Source: JBGUXS01 sp045118155
GTDB lineage: Bacteria; Pseudomonadota; Alphaproteobacteria; CAAHEQ01; UBA3637
Reading direction: 5' to 3'
Assembly: GCA_045118155.1 (NCBI GenBank)
Contig: JBGUXS010000060.1
Location: 1 to 36,266 of the forward strand
DNA: 36,266 nucleotides
Shown: positions 1-8,477 of the stretch, piece after piece
Layout of the letters: each line of letters begins with the position of its first letter
Position numbering within the stretch: position 1 is the first letter of the stretch
Notes under the pieces: model-generated
Told to the model about the DNA's origin: nothing
Seen by the model: only the letters and a program-made list of their open reading frames with translations
The model's database searches: none
Program-made: the position numbers and the translations under genes

Positions 1-70
1 GCCCATCAACTGACCGATTGTTCAGAATCCGGTGGCCGGTGGGATGAATCTAGCCAAACTTGTCAATAAA

Positions 71-805
71 CTACCTATTTTCCCACACAAGTTGAACACG
101 GGCAAAATCTTTTCCCTCGGTATTGGTTAGGGCGTGATACGAGGTATTATCCGCAAATTTCGTCTTGGCGGTGATGGTATCCCCAAGGCGCGCCGATAGT
201 TTAAAAGAAACGGCGATTTCTTTAAGCCGGTGAGCCCTTTTAAATGCATCGGGGACGCTTTCTGCCGCCAAAGCCGGATAAACGGCATTGTTGACGTGTT
301 GATTGATATCAATGTAATCATAAAGGACATCATAGGTTTTAGTAAATTCGGGTTCTGTCACTTCCTGTGGCGTTATAAAGGGCAGGTCCAGCGCCCGTTT
401 AGAAAGGACTTCACGTTCGGACAGATACGGGGCTAACTTGACGGGACGCAAAGTCGCTGCATCTAACAAGACCCATTGTGATGTAGCTAAGGCCACTGCT
501 TCCCCATTTTTAAGAATACGAAAATCACGGGTGGCAGTAATTAAACTTGCCCCGGATGGCCATGTTTCAAACATCAAATCATCCCCCCACATTAGGGGGG
601 TTAACAAGTGCACATGATAAAAACTGCCCACCCATAATTTATGTTGTTCTTGGCAAAAAGTGCGCCCAAACCCCAATTTTTCGGCACTGATATCGGCCAT
701 ATCTTGGAACAGGTTGAACAAAATCCGGGGGCGAATTTCCCCCGTTTCTAGGACTTCATAGCTTTTTAAGGTATGGGGCAGGGTTGTGATAAGGGGATGC
801 GTCAT
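71..805 (-). CDS. Acyl-ACP thioesterase (FatA/PF01643-like)
   Basis: Predicted cytosolic enzyme that hydrolyses acyl-acyl carrier protein to free fatty acid. The 244 residues fit two hot-dog folds, the N-terminal one over about 1-130 and the C-terminal one over about 150-244. The second carries DYIDINQHVNN at about 163-173, matching the Asp/Asn/His active-site strand of plant FatA and bacterial acyl-ACP thioesterases (D166, N168, H170 here). Another family landmark is the WPSG segment near residue 82. The ATG overlaps the stop of the upstream 1040 aa gene by 4 bp (ATGA), so translation is probably coupled. It is the last gene of the minus-strand run; bases 1-70 beyond its stop show nothing recognisable. 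Family call is good, chain-length preference unknown. Confidence 0.85.
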   Translation of the reverse strand: MTHPLITTLPHTLKSYEVLETGEIRPRILFNLFQDMADISAEKLGFGRTFCQEQHKLWVGSFYHVHLLTPLMWGDDLMFETWPSGASLITATRDFRILKNGEAVALATSQWVLLDAATLRPVKLAPYLSEREVLSKRALDLPFITPQEVTEPEFTKTYDVLYDYIDINQHVNNAVYPALAAESVPDAFKRAHRLKEIAVSFKLSARLGDTITAKTKFADNTSYHALTNTEGKDFARVQLVWENR

Positions 806-3800
806 ACTGTTTTTGCTCCTGTGTTTTCATAAGGAATGGCTGAGAAATTATTAGCACTATTATTCTTGGTTGCCTGTGCTGACTTTGTTTCTTCATGGGA
901 AGCCCCCTGTAAAAGGTTAGTGGGATCGGTTGATAAGACTTCGGCATGATCATTAAGGGCCGTGGTTCCCGTTTCTTGGGTTGCTTTGGCTTGCTCAAAT
1001 TCTGCCCGCAGAGGGATGTTATGACAAGCAAGAGAAATGGTATTGGGAATGGCAGGAACACCTGCAGCGTTTTTAAAAGAATTTTCTATCCCTGCTATAA
1101 ATTGATTAGATTGACCTTTTAGATATTCCTCTGTCTCTGTCAGCCCAACTCCTTTGCAAACAAATGTGCCACGGCTCGCCCACCCTGGGGCCTTAAGAAG
1201 CATTTTTCGTGTTGTACTTGTATTAAGATTAATTTGACGTCCTTGTGCTTTCAGCTGGATATAGGTTTTAAATAAGTCAAACTTCTTTTTATATTCAGGT
1301 TTTTGATCCTTCATAATATCTAACAAATCATAGAATGCCTGTAATTGTGTTTGATTGGCATTTTCTATAAATTTCTTGATTCCATTTAAAGACATATCTG
1401 GAAGTTTTGTCATTAATAATCCCCCCGCATTATCCGGTATCTTATTTGCATTAAAGACATTATTGTTTAAATAATTATAGGTATTATTATCTTTGGCACT
1501 TTCGGAATGCAAACTGAACACAGCATCAATCAATTGGACTTGATTTTCTGTGATATTGGTATTATCCGGATTCACTTTTTGGTTGGCAATCCCCAGTTCT
1601 TCTTTTATTTTGGAAAAATAGGGCGCAGTTTCAAATCCAAATTGCCCTAAGGTTCGTTCGGCATTTAAAACAAAAATTTGCAATTGCCCTTTTTGATTGG
1701 GGGAAAGATTTTCTTGTCCCTTTACCTTTTCTACCCACAGGGCAAAATCACCTGGATCTTGCAAAAGCGTTTTTAAGGCATATTCATAATTAAGAGGTTC
1801 GCTATCATCTTTCCCGAACAGAGCCATTTTGGGTTCTGGTTTGTATTGTTCCCAAAATCTGGCTTCATAGGCCGTTGATAACAACTTAAAGGCGGGATTT
1901 AAATCCATATTAACTATATTGTTGGGTAATAAGGATGCCGTTTTGAAATTTCTATACACCCTATCAAAACGGGCTTTGACAATGTCATCTGTTTCCCCTG
2001 CATTAATATAAGCAAGAATATTTTGTAAATCTGTTGTAAAAGTTGCTGCATCAAAAACGGTTTTCCCATTTTCTATTTTTTGGTATTTATGTTTAATGCC
2101 GTTATCAAAACTAATCCCAAGAAAACTGGTCCAATCCTTAAGGGAATAGTTTTTTTCTGCAAGATCTATTTTGTTGTTAAGAGCAGGAAGCTGGCTTTTG
2201 TGATTGGGATCTATAAAGTGGGCGATCTCATGAATCAAGGGAATATAAGATATCCCTTCAAGTTTATCAATCCCAAGTTGATCTAGGGTACCTGTTATAA
2301 GTTTTAAATCTTTAGCTTCTACCCCTTGAAAATTAGAAAGGATTGTCCCAAAATTTATGGGTTTTTCTAGAAAGGCCGGAATAGACAGAGCAAATGCTGC
2401 TTTCCCATTTTCTGATAATTGATTATAAATTTCGGCAATTTTATCGGCTTTTTCAACCCCTAATTTTCCAAGATTTCCTAAATTGTCAATAAAATCTTGG
2501 TCTTGTAATAAAGACAACAATTGTGTTTTGAATGCAGAAATTTCATCTTCTGTTGGGGGTGTTTGTGTGGGCAGAAGATTTTGAACATCTTTTAAAAAAG
2601 GAATTTTAAAAGTTGCTTGCGTTAATGCCAAAGTTTTTGCCAATTGGTTCTTTTTGTTATCATCCCCCATACACATATTGGCAAACGTTGTAAAATACCC
2701 TTTGGGATTGTCATGTTTTAACGCATTTTTGATTAGGTCATTGACTTTTAAATTACCGTTTTCATCCCACAGGGAAGCAAAAACCTCTGGGGAGATGGAT
2801 ATATCTAGGTTCCTTACCTGATTTTTAAATCCATCTAATTGCTTATCTAAATTTAGGTCTATCCCTTTCGTAAAATCGGGAAGAGAGGCCCCTAAAGAGG
2901 CATTACTTTCTTTTTCTTTAAAGACTTCCCAACCAAATAAACCACAAAACCAACGTAAAAAGGGTTTTAGGGGTTCTAAAATTTTCAAGAGGAAGGACAC
3001 AATAGGATGATCAGTGGCTTTTTCTTCTTCGGGGGTAATGGTGTTTTTTAGGGATTCTCCAAACTTATTTTCATACATAGCTTCCATTGTGGGAAGAAGA
3101 GATTCCAACATTTTTGTTTGTTCTGGGACAAGTTTATGGGCTTGTACCAAATTTAAGTAAAAATTTTTAAAACGCCGTTTTTGTTCTTCTGGGGAAGCGG
3201 CTGTGTTAATCATAGCGAATGCTTTTTCGGCTAATTCCATAGGTTCCACAGAATGGGCCCCTTTTAATTCCCAAATTCCTAAAATATGATCAGATAAATC
3301 AGGGGTATCGGATAAATTTGTTGGGGGTAGGGGGTGGTTATTATCTAAAAAATATAAGACATGCTGAATAACGGGGGTATTTGGTACATTGATTCCCAAT
3401 TTTTGGGCGTAATTTAAAAAATCAGAAAGACGATCCGGCTGTACCTTTTTTATGATCCCTAACAAGTCATCAAAAGAAAGATGTTGTCCCATCAATCCCC
3501 ACAGAGCTATATCTTGTTCAAGAAGAGATTTATTGGGATCAAGGTTAGGTACGCTGACAGTGGGTAAAGGGGTTGAGGTACGGGTTCCATTTTTATCATA
3601 ATATTGATCAACTTCAAGAGGTTCATCGGAAATACAACCACGGATAAGACCATATAAAGGGGATTTTCCATCTTCTGTCCGTAAGTTAGTCGCCCAAAAT
3701 GCACAGAGATGATTTGCTAAGGCCCTGGCATTTGCTTTAACAGTTTCATCCCCAGATTGTGCCCCCGTTTTAATTTGTGTCGCCAATTGTATGATTTCAT

Positions 3801-3924
3801 TGGATACTATCTTTCCTTGACGCAAATCAGAAATTAAATCAACTACTTGTGCTTCTAATTCTTTGGTGTTAGAAAAATCTAAGGTTCTGGGATTTTGTGT
3901 TGTTTGAGCATCTGTGCCGGGCAT
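802..3924 (-). CDS. 1040 aa uncharacterised helical-repeat protein
   Basis: Not recognised as any named family. It has no signal peptide and is predicted mostly alpha-helical and acidic. Residues 1-330 align colinearly with the neighbouring 445 aa protein: both have DFS near the start, a YYDxNGT motif (about 108), LDxNKSLxEQ (about 128), a helical module around 149-200 ending in QHxxxFLD, then a RFxNFYxNLxQA element (about 250). A hydrophobic/aromatic stretch follows at about 305-332. The module recurs at about 525-697 (FGTILSNF..., IDPNH, RFDRVYRNF, YEARF), with degenerate single copies near 391-418 and 844-871. HEIAH at 565-569 falls on the repeat position that reads QHVLY in copy 1, so it is probably not a protease site. 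The tail after about 960 looks disordered. The gene has its own promoter and a strong GGAGGAT ribosome site. Function unknown; a structural or secreted/effector role is only a guess. Confidence 0.85.
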   Translation of the reverse strand: MPGTDAQTTQNPRTLDFSNTKELEAQVVDLISDLRQGKIVSNEIIQLATQIKTGAQSGDETVKANARALANHLCAFWATNLRTEDGKSPLYGLIRGCISDEPLEVDQYYDKNGTRTSTPLPTVSVPNLDPNKSLLEQDIALWGLMGQHLSFDDLLGIIKKVQPDRLSDFLNYAQKLGINVPNTPVIQHVLYFLDNNHPLPPTNLSDTPDLSDHILGIWELKGAHSVEPMELAEKAFAMINTAASPEEQKRRFKNFYLNLVQAHKLVPEQTKMLESLLPTMEAMYENKFGESLKNTITPEEEKATDHPIVSFLLKILEPLKPFLRWFCGLFGWEVFKEKESNASLGASLPDFTKGIDLNLDKQLDGFKNQVRNLDISISPEVFASLWDENGNLKVNDLIKNALKHDNPKGYFTTFANMCMGDDNKKNQLAKTLALTQATFKIPFLKDVQNLLPTQTPPTEDEISAFKTQLLSLLQDQDFIDNLGNLGKLGVEKADKIAEIYNQLSENGKAAFALSIPAFLEKPINFGTILSNFQGVEAKDLKLITGTLDQLGIDKLEGISYIPLIHEIAHFIDPNHKSQLPALNNKIDLAEKNYSLKDWTSFLGISFDNGIKHKYQKIENGKTVFDAATFTTDLQNILAYINAGETDDIVKARFDRVYRNFKTASLLPNNIVNMDLNPAFKLLSTAYEARFWEQYKPEPKMALFGKDDSEPLNYEYALKTLLQDPGDFALWVEKVKGQENLSPNQKGQLQIFVLNAERTLGQFGFETAPYFSKIKEELGIANQKVNPDNTNITENQVQLIDAVFSLHSESAKDNNTYNYLNNNVFNANKIPDNAGGLLMTKLPDMSLNGIKKFIENANQTQLQAFYDLLDIMKDQKPEYKKKFDLFKTYIQLKAQGRQINLNTSTTRKMLLKAPGWASRGTFVCKGVGLTETEEYLKGQSNQFIAGIENSFKNAAGVPAIPNTISLACHNIPLRAEFEQAKATQETGTTALNDHAEVLSTDPTNLLQGASHEETKSAQATKNNSANNFSAIPYENTGAKTV

Positions 3925-3952
3925 GGGCTATCCTCCGTTATTAAACGGCGGT

Positions 3953-3981
3953 ATCCTAACAAATCTGTACTAGAAAGTCAA
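3953..3981 (-). promoter_or_regulatory. Sigma70-like promoter for the 1040 aa gene
   Basis: Read on the minus strand: TTGACT, 17 bp, TAGGAT. It sits in the 78 bp gap between the 445 aa and 1040 aa genes, so the larger paralogue can be expressed separately. The expected transcript start is near 3946. A CCGTT/AACGG inverted repeat (3935-3948) lies at the transcript start and its inner arm touches the ribosome site. Confidence 0.5.
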
Positions 3982-4002
3982 GGAATTTATACAAAGATGT
4001 TA

Positions 4003-5340
4003 TCAATAAGAGTTTTCTTTAGTGGGAGTTTTAGGATTCGAATCCTTGTTGGAATTGGCAGGTACGGGTTTATCCACAGTAGGGGGAACATCAGCCAGAG
4101 AAGCCTCTGTTGTGGGTAAAGCAGAATCATTTTCTGGCGAATTTGGTTCTGTATCCCCTTTTTGCCCTGACATTCCTTTATTGTCCTCGTTTGTTTGCTC
4201 TAATGAAGGTCCGGTTTCTGGAGTAGAGATAGCCTTACTAGCTTGTTGTGTTTTGGGCATACGTACTTTTTGATCCAAGGGATTAACAGAAACAGGTTCC
4301 GAATCACCCACTTGTTGTTCTGGATTTTTAGGGGCAAAAAAGGATATGACAAGCGTTGCCAGTTTTTTGAATGCCTGTATGATGGGCATCAAGAAAGTTA
4401 AAAAAGGATGTTTCGGGGTGGCTTGTTGTACCGCTTCCTCTGGGAAATCTTGCCCGAATTTGGCCGTGTATAAATTGCTCAGGAGTGGTAAAACGGTGTC
4501 AATATCTTCGGCTTTTTCAGGGGCAAGGTCTTTAGCTTGTAACAAGTTTTTATAAAAGTTAAGAAAGCGTTCTTCTTTTTCTTCTTCAGGGGCCGTATTA
4601 ATGGCGGCAAACGCCCGATTGGCAAGATCCATAGGATTTTTCCCTTGGCAAGCACTAAATTCTGTAGGATTCGTGATGACTTTTGCTGATAAATCTGGCA
4701 GATCATCGGCCGGGATGGTGGGGGCCGCCATATTTGGGTCCAAAAAGTGTTGAATTTGTCCCAAAACAGGGGGTAAGTTCGCCCCATTTGTCAAGGTGCC
4801 TAGGGCCCCAAGCAGGGTTTTAAAACGATCCGGTGTGCATTTGCCCAAAGCCGTTAGCACATCCCGATAAGTTAAATTCGCCTCTTCAAGGTTTAACAGA
4901 CCGATAGGTTGTTCAAAAAGGGATTTATTAAAATCAAGATTTTGAATTTCCTGTGGGGTCAAGACAGGAAAAGCACAATTGTCTTTTAAGGTACCATTTT
5001 CATCATAATAGGTGTCTACCAAAAAAGTTTCTTTTGGAGCCATCCCCCGCAAAGTTTTATAATTGTTTGTATCTTCTGTTTTGGCCAAATATGCTAAAAG
5101 AACATCCATAACCTTATGGGCATTTTCTTTATTATTCCCGTTTAATTCTTTTAGGGCTTTAAGTGCCAACGGGATAAAGTTTTGTTCTTCTTTTGGTTTG
5201 GCAAGTTCATCCATTAAGTAAGATTCAACATTTTGTAAATCCGAAAAATCGGCTGGACAAGTTGTTGCTTTCTGTTGTATGGCTGCATCTGTAAGGCCAA
5301 AGGCATCTGCTACATCTTTTAGTGCATCAATAAATCCCAT
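4003..5340 (-). CDS. 445 aa uncharacterised protein, paralogue of the 1040 aa neighbour
   Basis: Not a family I recognise. Residues 1-340 match the first third of the 1040 aa protein: YYDENGT at about 111, LDFNKSLFEQ at about 135, the helical module LTYRDVLTALGK...CTPDR at about 156-172, IQHFLD at about 196, RFLNFYKNLLQAK at about 258, YTAKFG at about 291. A hydrophobic segment after HPFLTFL (about 311-337) could be a membrane helix or an amphipathic anchor. The last 100 residues are Pro/Ser/Thr/Glu/Lys-rich and look disordered. The ATG follows an AGGAGA ribosome site. It lies 29 bp after the 253 aa gene and is probably cotranscribed with it. Confidence 0.85.
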   Translation of the reverse strand: MGFIDALKDVADAFGLTDAAIQQKATTCPADFSDLQNVESYLMDELAKPKEEQNFIPLALKALKELNGNNKENAHKVMDVLLAYLAKTEDTNNYKTLRGMAPKETFLVDTYYDENGTLKDNCAFPVLTPQEIQNLDFNKSLFEQPIGLLNLEEANLTYRDVLTALGKCTPDRFKTLLGALGTLTNGANLPPVLGQIQHFLDPNMAAPTIPADDLPDLSAKVITNPTEFSACQGKNPMDLANRAFAAINTAPEEEKEERFLNFYKNLLQAKDLAPEKAEDIDTVLPLLSNLYTAKFGQDFPEEAVQQATPKHPFLTFLMPIIQAFKKLATLVISFFAPKNPEQQVGDSEPVSVNPLDQKVRMPKTQQASKAISTPETGPSLEQTNEDNKGMSGQKGDTEPNSPENDSALPTTEASLADVPPTVDKPVPANSNKDSNPKTPTKENSY

Positions 5341-5369
5341 TTTGTTCTCCTTTTGTTTTAAATTTTAAA

Positions 5370-6131
5370 TTATGAATGGATGATTACAGGCGCTCTCTTT
5401 TTATTTTGAGGTGGTGATACTTTTCTTTTCTTGAATAAACCACCGAACAACCTTTTTACTACGATTGTTGGGGTTGTTTGCTCTTCTAGTTTTTTGAGTT
5501 CTTCTTGAACGTTCAAAAACTGGGGGAATAAAGGTTTTTTATATTTTTGCCACCAGGCATCTCTTAAAATGAGTTCCCAAGTCAATTTTCCTTCATCTGT
5601 AATTGCACCGGAAAGGCTTTTATGTAATTGCAATGATTCCCAAGTTGATCTGCCGGTATCTGTGGAACTTTTTAATCCCATGATTTTTAAATAAAGTTTT
5701 TTATACGCTTTTTCTAATTTTCCCGTTTCAGATAAGGTAACAACTTGTTGTAAGTTTGGCAAAATATCTTGTTGATTTTTAATCGCTATTTCAGGGGGAT
5801 ATTCTTTTTTATCCAAAGGGGAGGAAGATAAAAAAGCGACCAGTGCTTTTCCTAAATCAGAAGTTTTAAATTGTTTTTGTTCTTTCGTTAGGTGATTATC
5901 TGGTAGTGTTAATCCCGCAATGTTTTCATGAATACTGACAATTAAATCTTTTAGCCAGGGTAATTTTCTAAGTTGTGTCAAAGTATATCCAACCCTTTTC
6001 TTTTGGTCTTTAGACAGATAAACAACCCCTTCTTGACTTTCGGGCATCTCTTCCCCTAGGACGGCTAAAATTTCTTGGGTGTATTCTTCTATTTTTACAG
6101 GTTCTTTTTCTGTGGAGATAGTTTCGTTCAT
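5370..6131 (-). CDS. 253 aa uncharacterised protein
   Basis: No family recognised. Soluble and helix-rich, with an acidic N-terminus and a strongly basic C-terminus (LFGGLFKKRKV near 227-237, then a Lys/Arg/Pro tail). The aromatic-glycine GLF stretch followed by charged residues recalls the corresponding position of the 1040 aa protein (CGLFGWE). That resemblance is weak and may be chance. The ATG overlaps the ymdB-like stop by 4 bp and has a strong AAGGAGGA ribosome site inside the end of that gene, so the two are translationally linked. Confidence 0.8.
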   Translation of the reverse strand: MNETISTEKEPVKIEEYTQEILAVLGEEMPESQEGVVYLSKDQKKRVGYTLTQLRKLPWLKDLIVSIHENIAGLTLPDNHLTKEQKQFKTSDLGKALVAFLSSSPLDKKEYPPEIAIKNQQDILPNLQQVVTLSETGKLEKAYKKLYLKIMGLKSSTDTGRSTWESLQLHKSLSGAITDEGKLTWELILRDAWWQKYKKPLFPQFLNVQEELKKLEEQTTPTIVVKRLFGGLFKKRKVSPPQNKKRAPVIIHS

Positions 6132-6949
6132 TGTGTTCCTCCTTTTTCTAGACCGGTTTCTTGCAAACAGCCCCCTAAAATAATGGGGGTAATTTTAATG
6201 GCACGCCCAAGGTTATCTGTTTCTAAATAGGTGGCACAAAAAGTTCCAGTTCCTTCGGCTGGGGCCAAAGCATGTGATTGTTCCCCTAAAAAACGAGGAA
6301 GGGCATCTTGGGTGCGCATCCCAATAATAGATAAATAATCCCCACACATGCCAACATCTGTCTGATAAGCCGTTCCCCCTGGTAAAACAAAGGCATCGGC
6401 GGTTGGAATGTGCGTATGGGTTCCTAAAACGGCTGATGCTTTTCCATCAAGGAAAGCCCCCAACGCCCGTTTTTCGGCTGTTGCTTCGGCGTGAAAATCA
6501 ATAACAAGGGTATCAAAATCTCGTCCAAATAGATGAGATTTTAACCATGAGTTTATGCATTCAAACGGATCATCTACGGGACGCATAAAGGTACGACCTA
6601 TTAATTGAACAACGGCCAAACGTCCGCCATTTGGTAAAGCGTGAATATAAAATCCTTGTCCTAAAGTGCCTTCAGGATAATTTAAAGGACGTACCAAAGA
6701 CGGTTCTTCTTGTAAAAGACCTTGAACTTCTGTTTTATCAAATGTGTGATTCCCTAAAGTAATGATATCCGCCCCTAAAGATTTTAATTCCGAAAAAATT
6801 TTAGGGGTAATTCCAAACCCATGTGCTGCATTTTCCCCATTGATGATTAATGCATCGGGTTGATAATACGTACAAACTTTTGGTAAGTGTGTTTTTAAAG
6901 CCTGCCTCCCGGATTTGCCAACGACGTCCCCGCAAAATAGTATCTTCAT
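6128..6949 (-). CDS. ymdB: YmdB-family metallophosphoesterase (TIGR00282 type)
   Basis: Dinuclear-metal phosphoesterase; the Bacillus YmdB homologue hydrolyses 2',3'-cyclic nucleotides. All metal-binding blocks are visible in order: GDVVGKSGR (about 7-15), NGENAAHG (about 37-44), GNHTFD (about 66), DFHAEATAEK (about 150) and GTHTHIPTAD (about 175). The 273 aa length is typical. In many alphaproteobacteria this gene follows zapA, the 6S RNA gene and 5-formyltetrahydrofolate cyclo-ligase. Here the 258 aa unknown gene sits between it and zapA. The gap to that gene is 49 bp. The ribosome site before this ATG is weak. Confidence 0.88.
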   Translation of the reverse strand: MKILFCGDVVGKSGRQALKTHLPKVCTYYQPDALIINGENAAHGFGITPKIFSELKSLGADIITLGNHTFDKTEVQGLLQEEPSLVRPLNYPEGTLGQGFYIHALPNGGRLAVVQLIGRTFMRPVDDPFECINSWLKSHLFGRDFDTLVIDFHAEATAEKRALGAFLDGKASAVLGTHTHIPTADAFVLPGGTAYQTDVGMCGDYLSIIGMRTQDALPRFLGEQSHALAPAEGTGTFCATYLETDNLGRAIKITPIILGGCLQETGLEKGGTQ

Positions 6950-6998
6950 GTCCTAATGCTTTCTGTCTGTCTTTTGTTTAATAAAGGTAATAAAAAAA

Positions 6999-7775
6999 TC
7001 ATAGGGTCCCCTCTTTGGAAGTGGATTGGTGACGCATAGCAGGATTTGGTCTTTGTGGGCTTCCTTCGCCTAGTTGGTTTCCCGCAAAGGGATTCGGAGG
7101 GGGAGGATTTTGTCCTTGAAATTTTTCTTGCAACATATTCTTTAGCATAACGATAAAGCCGACAAACATTTTAAAGGATTCCTCTAGCCCCCCGAACGCC
7201 CCGGAGGGATTATCCTGGGGGGACACAGCATTTTCCCCTTCAGATTCTTTCCTGAATTTCTCTATTTCCTGTTCAAAGCGTTCCATTTGTTCATCAGTTA
7301 AAAAAGACACCCTATATTTTTCCTTTGTATCAATTTTTTTCTTATCTTTTTCTATTTCTTTTTTCCGTTCTTCTGGATCTGAGGGAATATCCTTTTTCTT
7401 AAGGGCAATATCTAAGATTCTTGAAAAATGATCACAACCGAATTTTTCCTCTTCAAATAGCCCCAGCTCTTCGGCATAATTCATCTGCGCCCTTAACTCT
7501 GCATCAAACTTTTCATTTTCATCCTCGGGCCCTTTTTTTACAAAACTGGGTAGGTTTTCTAAAATCTTTCTTTGAAAATCTAACTCATAATTTAGAAAGG
7601 CCTCTTTGCGTTCCGCAAGGGTCGCATTTTTCCATTTTTCCCTGATGTTTTTATATAAATTTCTTTGCTGGGGATGAAGAACTGAAAGAAATATCTCAGG
7701 ACCAAAAGAGTTACTAAGAGCGGGGGAAAAGAATTCTATAAGGTCTTGTTCTAAAGTTGTTTCCGTGTTCGGCAT
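6999..7775 (-). CDS. 258 aa uncharacterised charged coiled-coil-like protein
   Basis: No family recognised. It is very rich in Glu/Lys (about residues 60-185), with likely long helices or coiled coil around 135-180. A short hydrophobic helix follows at about 205-220 (MFVGFIVMLKNML), then a Pro/Asn/Gly-rich disordered tail. The general plan (helical body, hydrophobic helix, disordered tail) matches the 445 aa protein, although I see no secure alignment. The ATG has an AAGGA ribosome site and a promoter upstream, so this gene probably opens the operon running to the thioesterase. Confidence 0.8.
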   Translation of the reverse strand: MPNTETTLEQDLIEFFSPALSNSFGPEIFLSVLHPQQRNLYKNIREKWKNATLAERKEAFLNYELDFQRKILENLPSFVKKGPEDENEKFDAELRAQMNYAEELGLFEEEKFGCDHFSRILDIALKKKDIPSDPEERKKEIEKDKKKIDTKEKYRVSFLTDEQMERFEQEIEKFRKESEGENAVSPQDNPSGAFGGLEESFKMFVGFIVMLKNMLQEKFQGQNPPPPNPFAGNQLGEGSPQRPNPAMRHQSTSKEGTL

Positions 7776-7812
7776 GTGAATCCTTTTTAATAGGGTGTAT
7801 CAAAAGTTGCCC

Positions 7813-7842
7813 TATTTTGGATGAAATAAAACACTTTGTCAA
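7813..7842 (-). promoter_or_regulatory. Sigma70-like promoter opening the minus-strand run at 7775
   Basis: Minus strand: TTGACA (7837-7842), 18 bp, AAAATA (7813-7818); with a 17 bp spacer the box would read CAAAAT. It is placed 30-40 bp before the start of the 258 aa gene. The 125 bp gap after zapA is too short to hold a typical 6S RNA. Confidence 0.45.
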
Positions 7843-7900
7843 GTCAATACTTAACTTAAAGGGAATAGAATTTGTTTAATGATAACCAGCCACAGTGTTG

Positions 7901-8227
7901 TTATGATTCTATGCTTTCCGTCAGGGCCTTGACCCGTTTGGTTAAAGCCCCTAAAGCCTCTAAAATTTTGGCTTTATCCAAGGTATTGGCGGAAGAAGAA
8001 TCTACATTGTTTAGTAATTGACGTTTGTTAATGGTATATAGATCCTCTTCTAATAACAAGGCAATTAAAACAAGCAGTTGCCCTTCCTGCATGGCCCCCA
8101 TGGAAGAAGTTAGCTGCTTTGCCTTTTGATCTAAAAGCGTTCCTAAATGACGCATGTGGGCTTCTTGTCCATCATTACAAGAAAACCGATAAAAGCGCCC
8201 TGCAATATTAAGTGAAACGACTGCCAT
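7901..8227 (-). CDS. zapA: Cell division protein ZapA
   Basis: Small cytosolic protein that binds and bundles FtsZ at the division ring. The 108 residues show the ZapA pattern: an N-terminal beta strand VSLNIAGRFYRFSC, a short helix HMRHLGTLLDQKA, then a long helix with coiled-coil character to the C-terminus (VLIALLLEEDLY..., LEALGALTKRVKAL). The start follows AAGGAATAACTC, 3 bp after the stop of the small coiled-coil gene, so the two form a unit. The adjacent YmdB homologue also supports the call. Confidence 0.85.
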   Translation of the reverse strand: MAVVSLNIAGRFYRFSCNDGQEAHMRHLGTLLDQKAKQLTSSMGAMQEGQLLVLIALLLEEDLYTINKRQLLNNVDSSSANTLDKAKILEALGALTKRVKALTESIES

Positions 8228-8230
8228 GAG

Positions 8231-8416
8231 TTATTCCTTTTTTTCTGCGTTTTGGATCAAGGTATCCAACCTATCTGAAGTTGTTTTGATAACATACTGC
8301 AATTCCAAAGCCTTATCCGTAGCTTCTTTTTTTTCTTGATTTAGGTCAGCTACACGCTTTTCCAACACTTGAAGGTATGTATCTAACCCATTGAGTGCAG
8401 ATTGAATTTCTTCCAT
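8231..8416 (-). CDS. Small coiled-coil protein upstream of zapA (DUF4164-like)
   Basis: A 61 aa, almost entirely helical heptad-patterned protein (LNGLDTYLQVLEKRVADL...). Small coiled-coil proteins of this sort (DUF4164) precede zapA in many alphaproteobacteria. Here the gap to zapA is 3 bp, which suggests joint expression and perhaps a partner role at the division site. That role is inferred from position only. The ATG has an AAGGAAAAACC ribosome site and a promoter about 25 bp upstream. Confidence 0.7.
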   Translation of the reverse strand: MEEIQSALNGLDTYLQVLEKRVADLNQEKKEATDKALELQYVIKTTSDRLDTLIQNAEKKE

Positions 8417-8439
8417 GGTTTTTCCTTTTCCCTGCTTTC

Positions 8440-8468
8440 ACTATAAAAAGATTTTTACAGGTTGTCTA
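8440..8468 (-). promoter_or_regulatory. Promoter for the coiled-coil/zapA pair
   Basis: Minus strand: TAGACA, 17 bp, TATAGT, with the expected start near 8433 and a short leader to the ATG at 8416. It lies between the stop of the DUF2207-like gene and this pair. Confidence 0.5.
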
Positions 8469-8477
8469 GTACTTTTT

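Noticed and set aside
1..70. TTGACA-like box on the minus strand near 60-65 and GC-rich inverted repeat at 17-50
   Set aside because: No -10 at a proper distance and no gene visible; too close to the window edge to judge.
756..1061. Possible hydrophobic small protein (minus strand, starting MFLPFPIPFLLL)
   Set aside because: Lies entirely within the coding part and junction of the 1040 aa and thioesterase genes in another frame, without a ribosome site.
2215..2235. HEIAH zinc-metalloprotease-like motif in the 1040 aa protein
   Set aside because: It falls at the repeat position that reads QHVLYFLD in copy 1 and QIQHFLD in the paralogue; no conserved third ligand is seen, so it is probably a chance HExxH.
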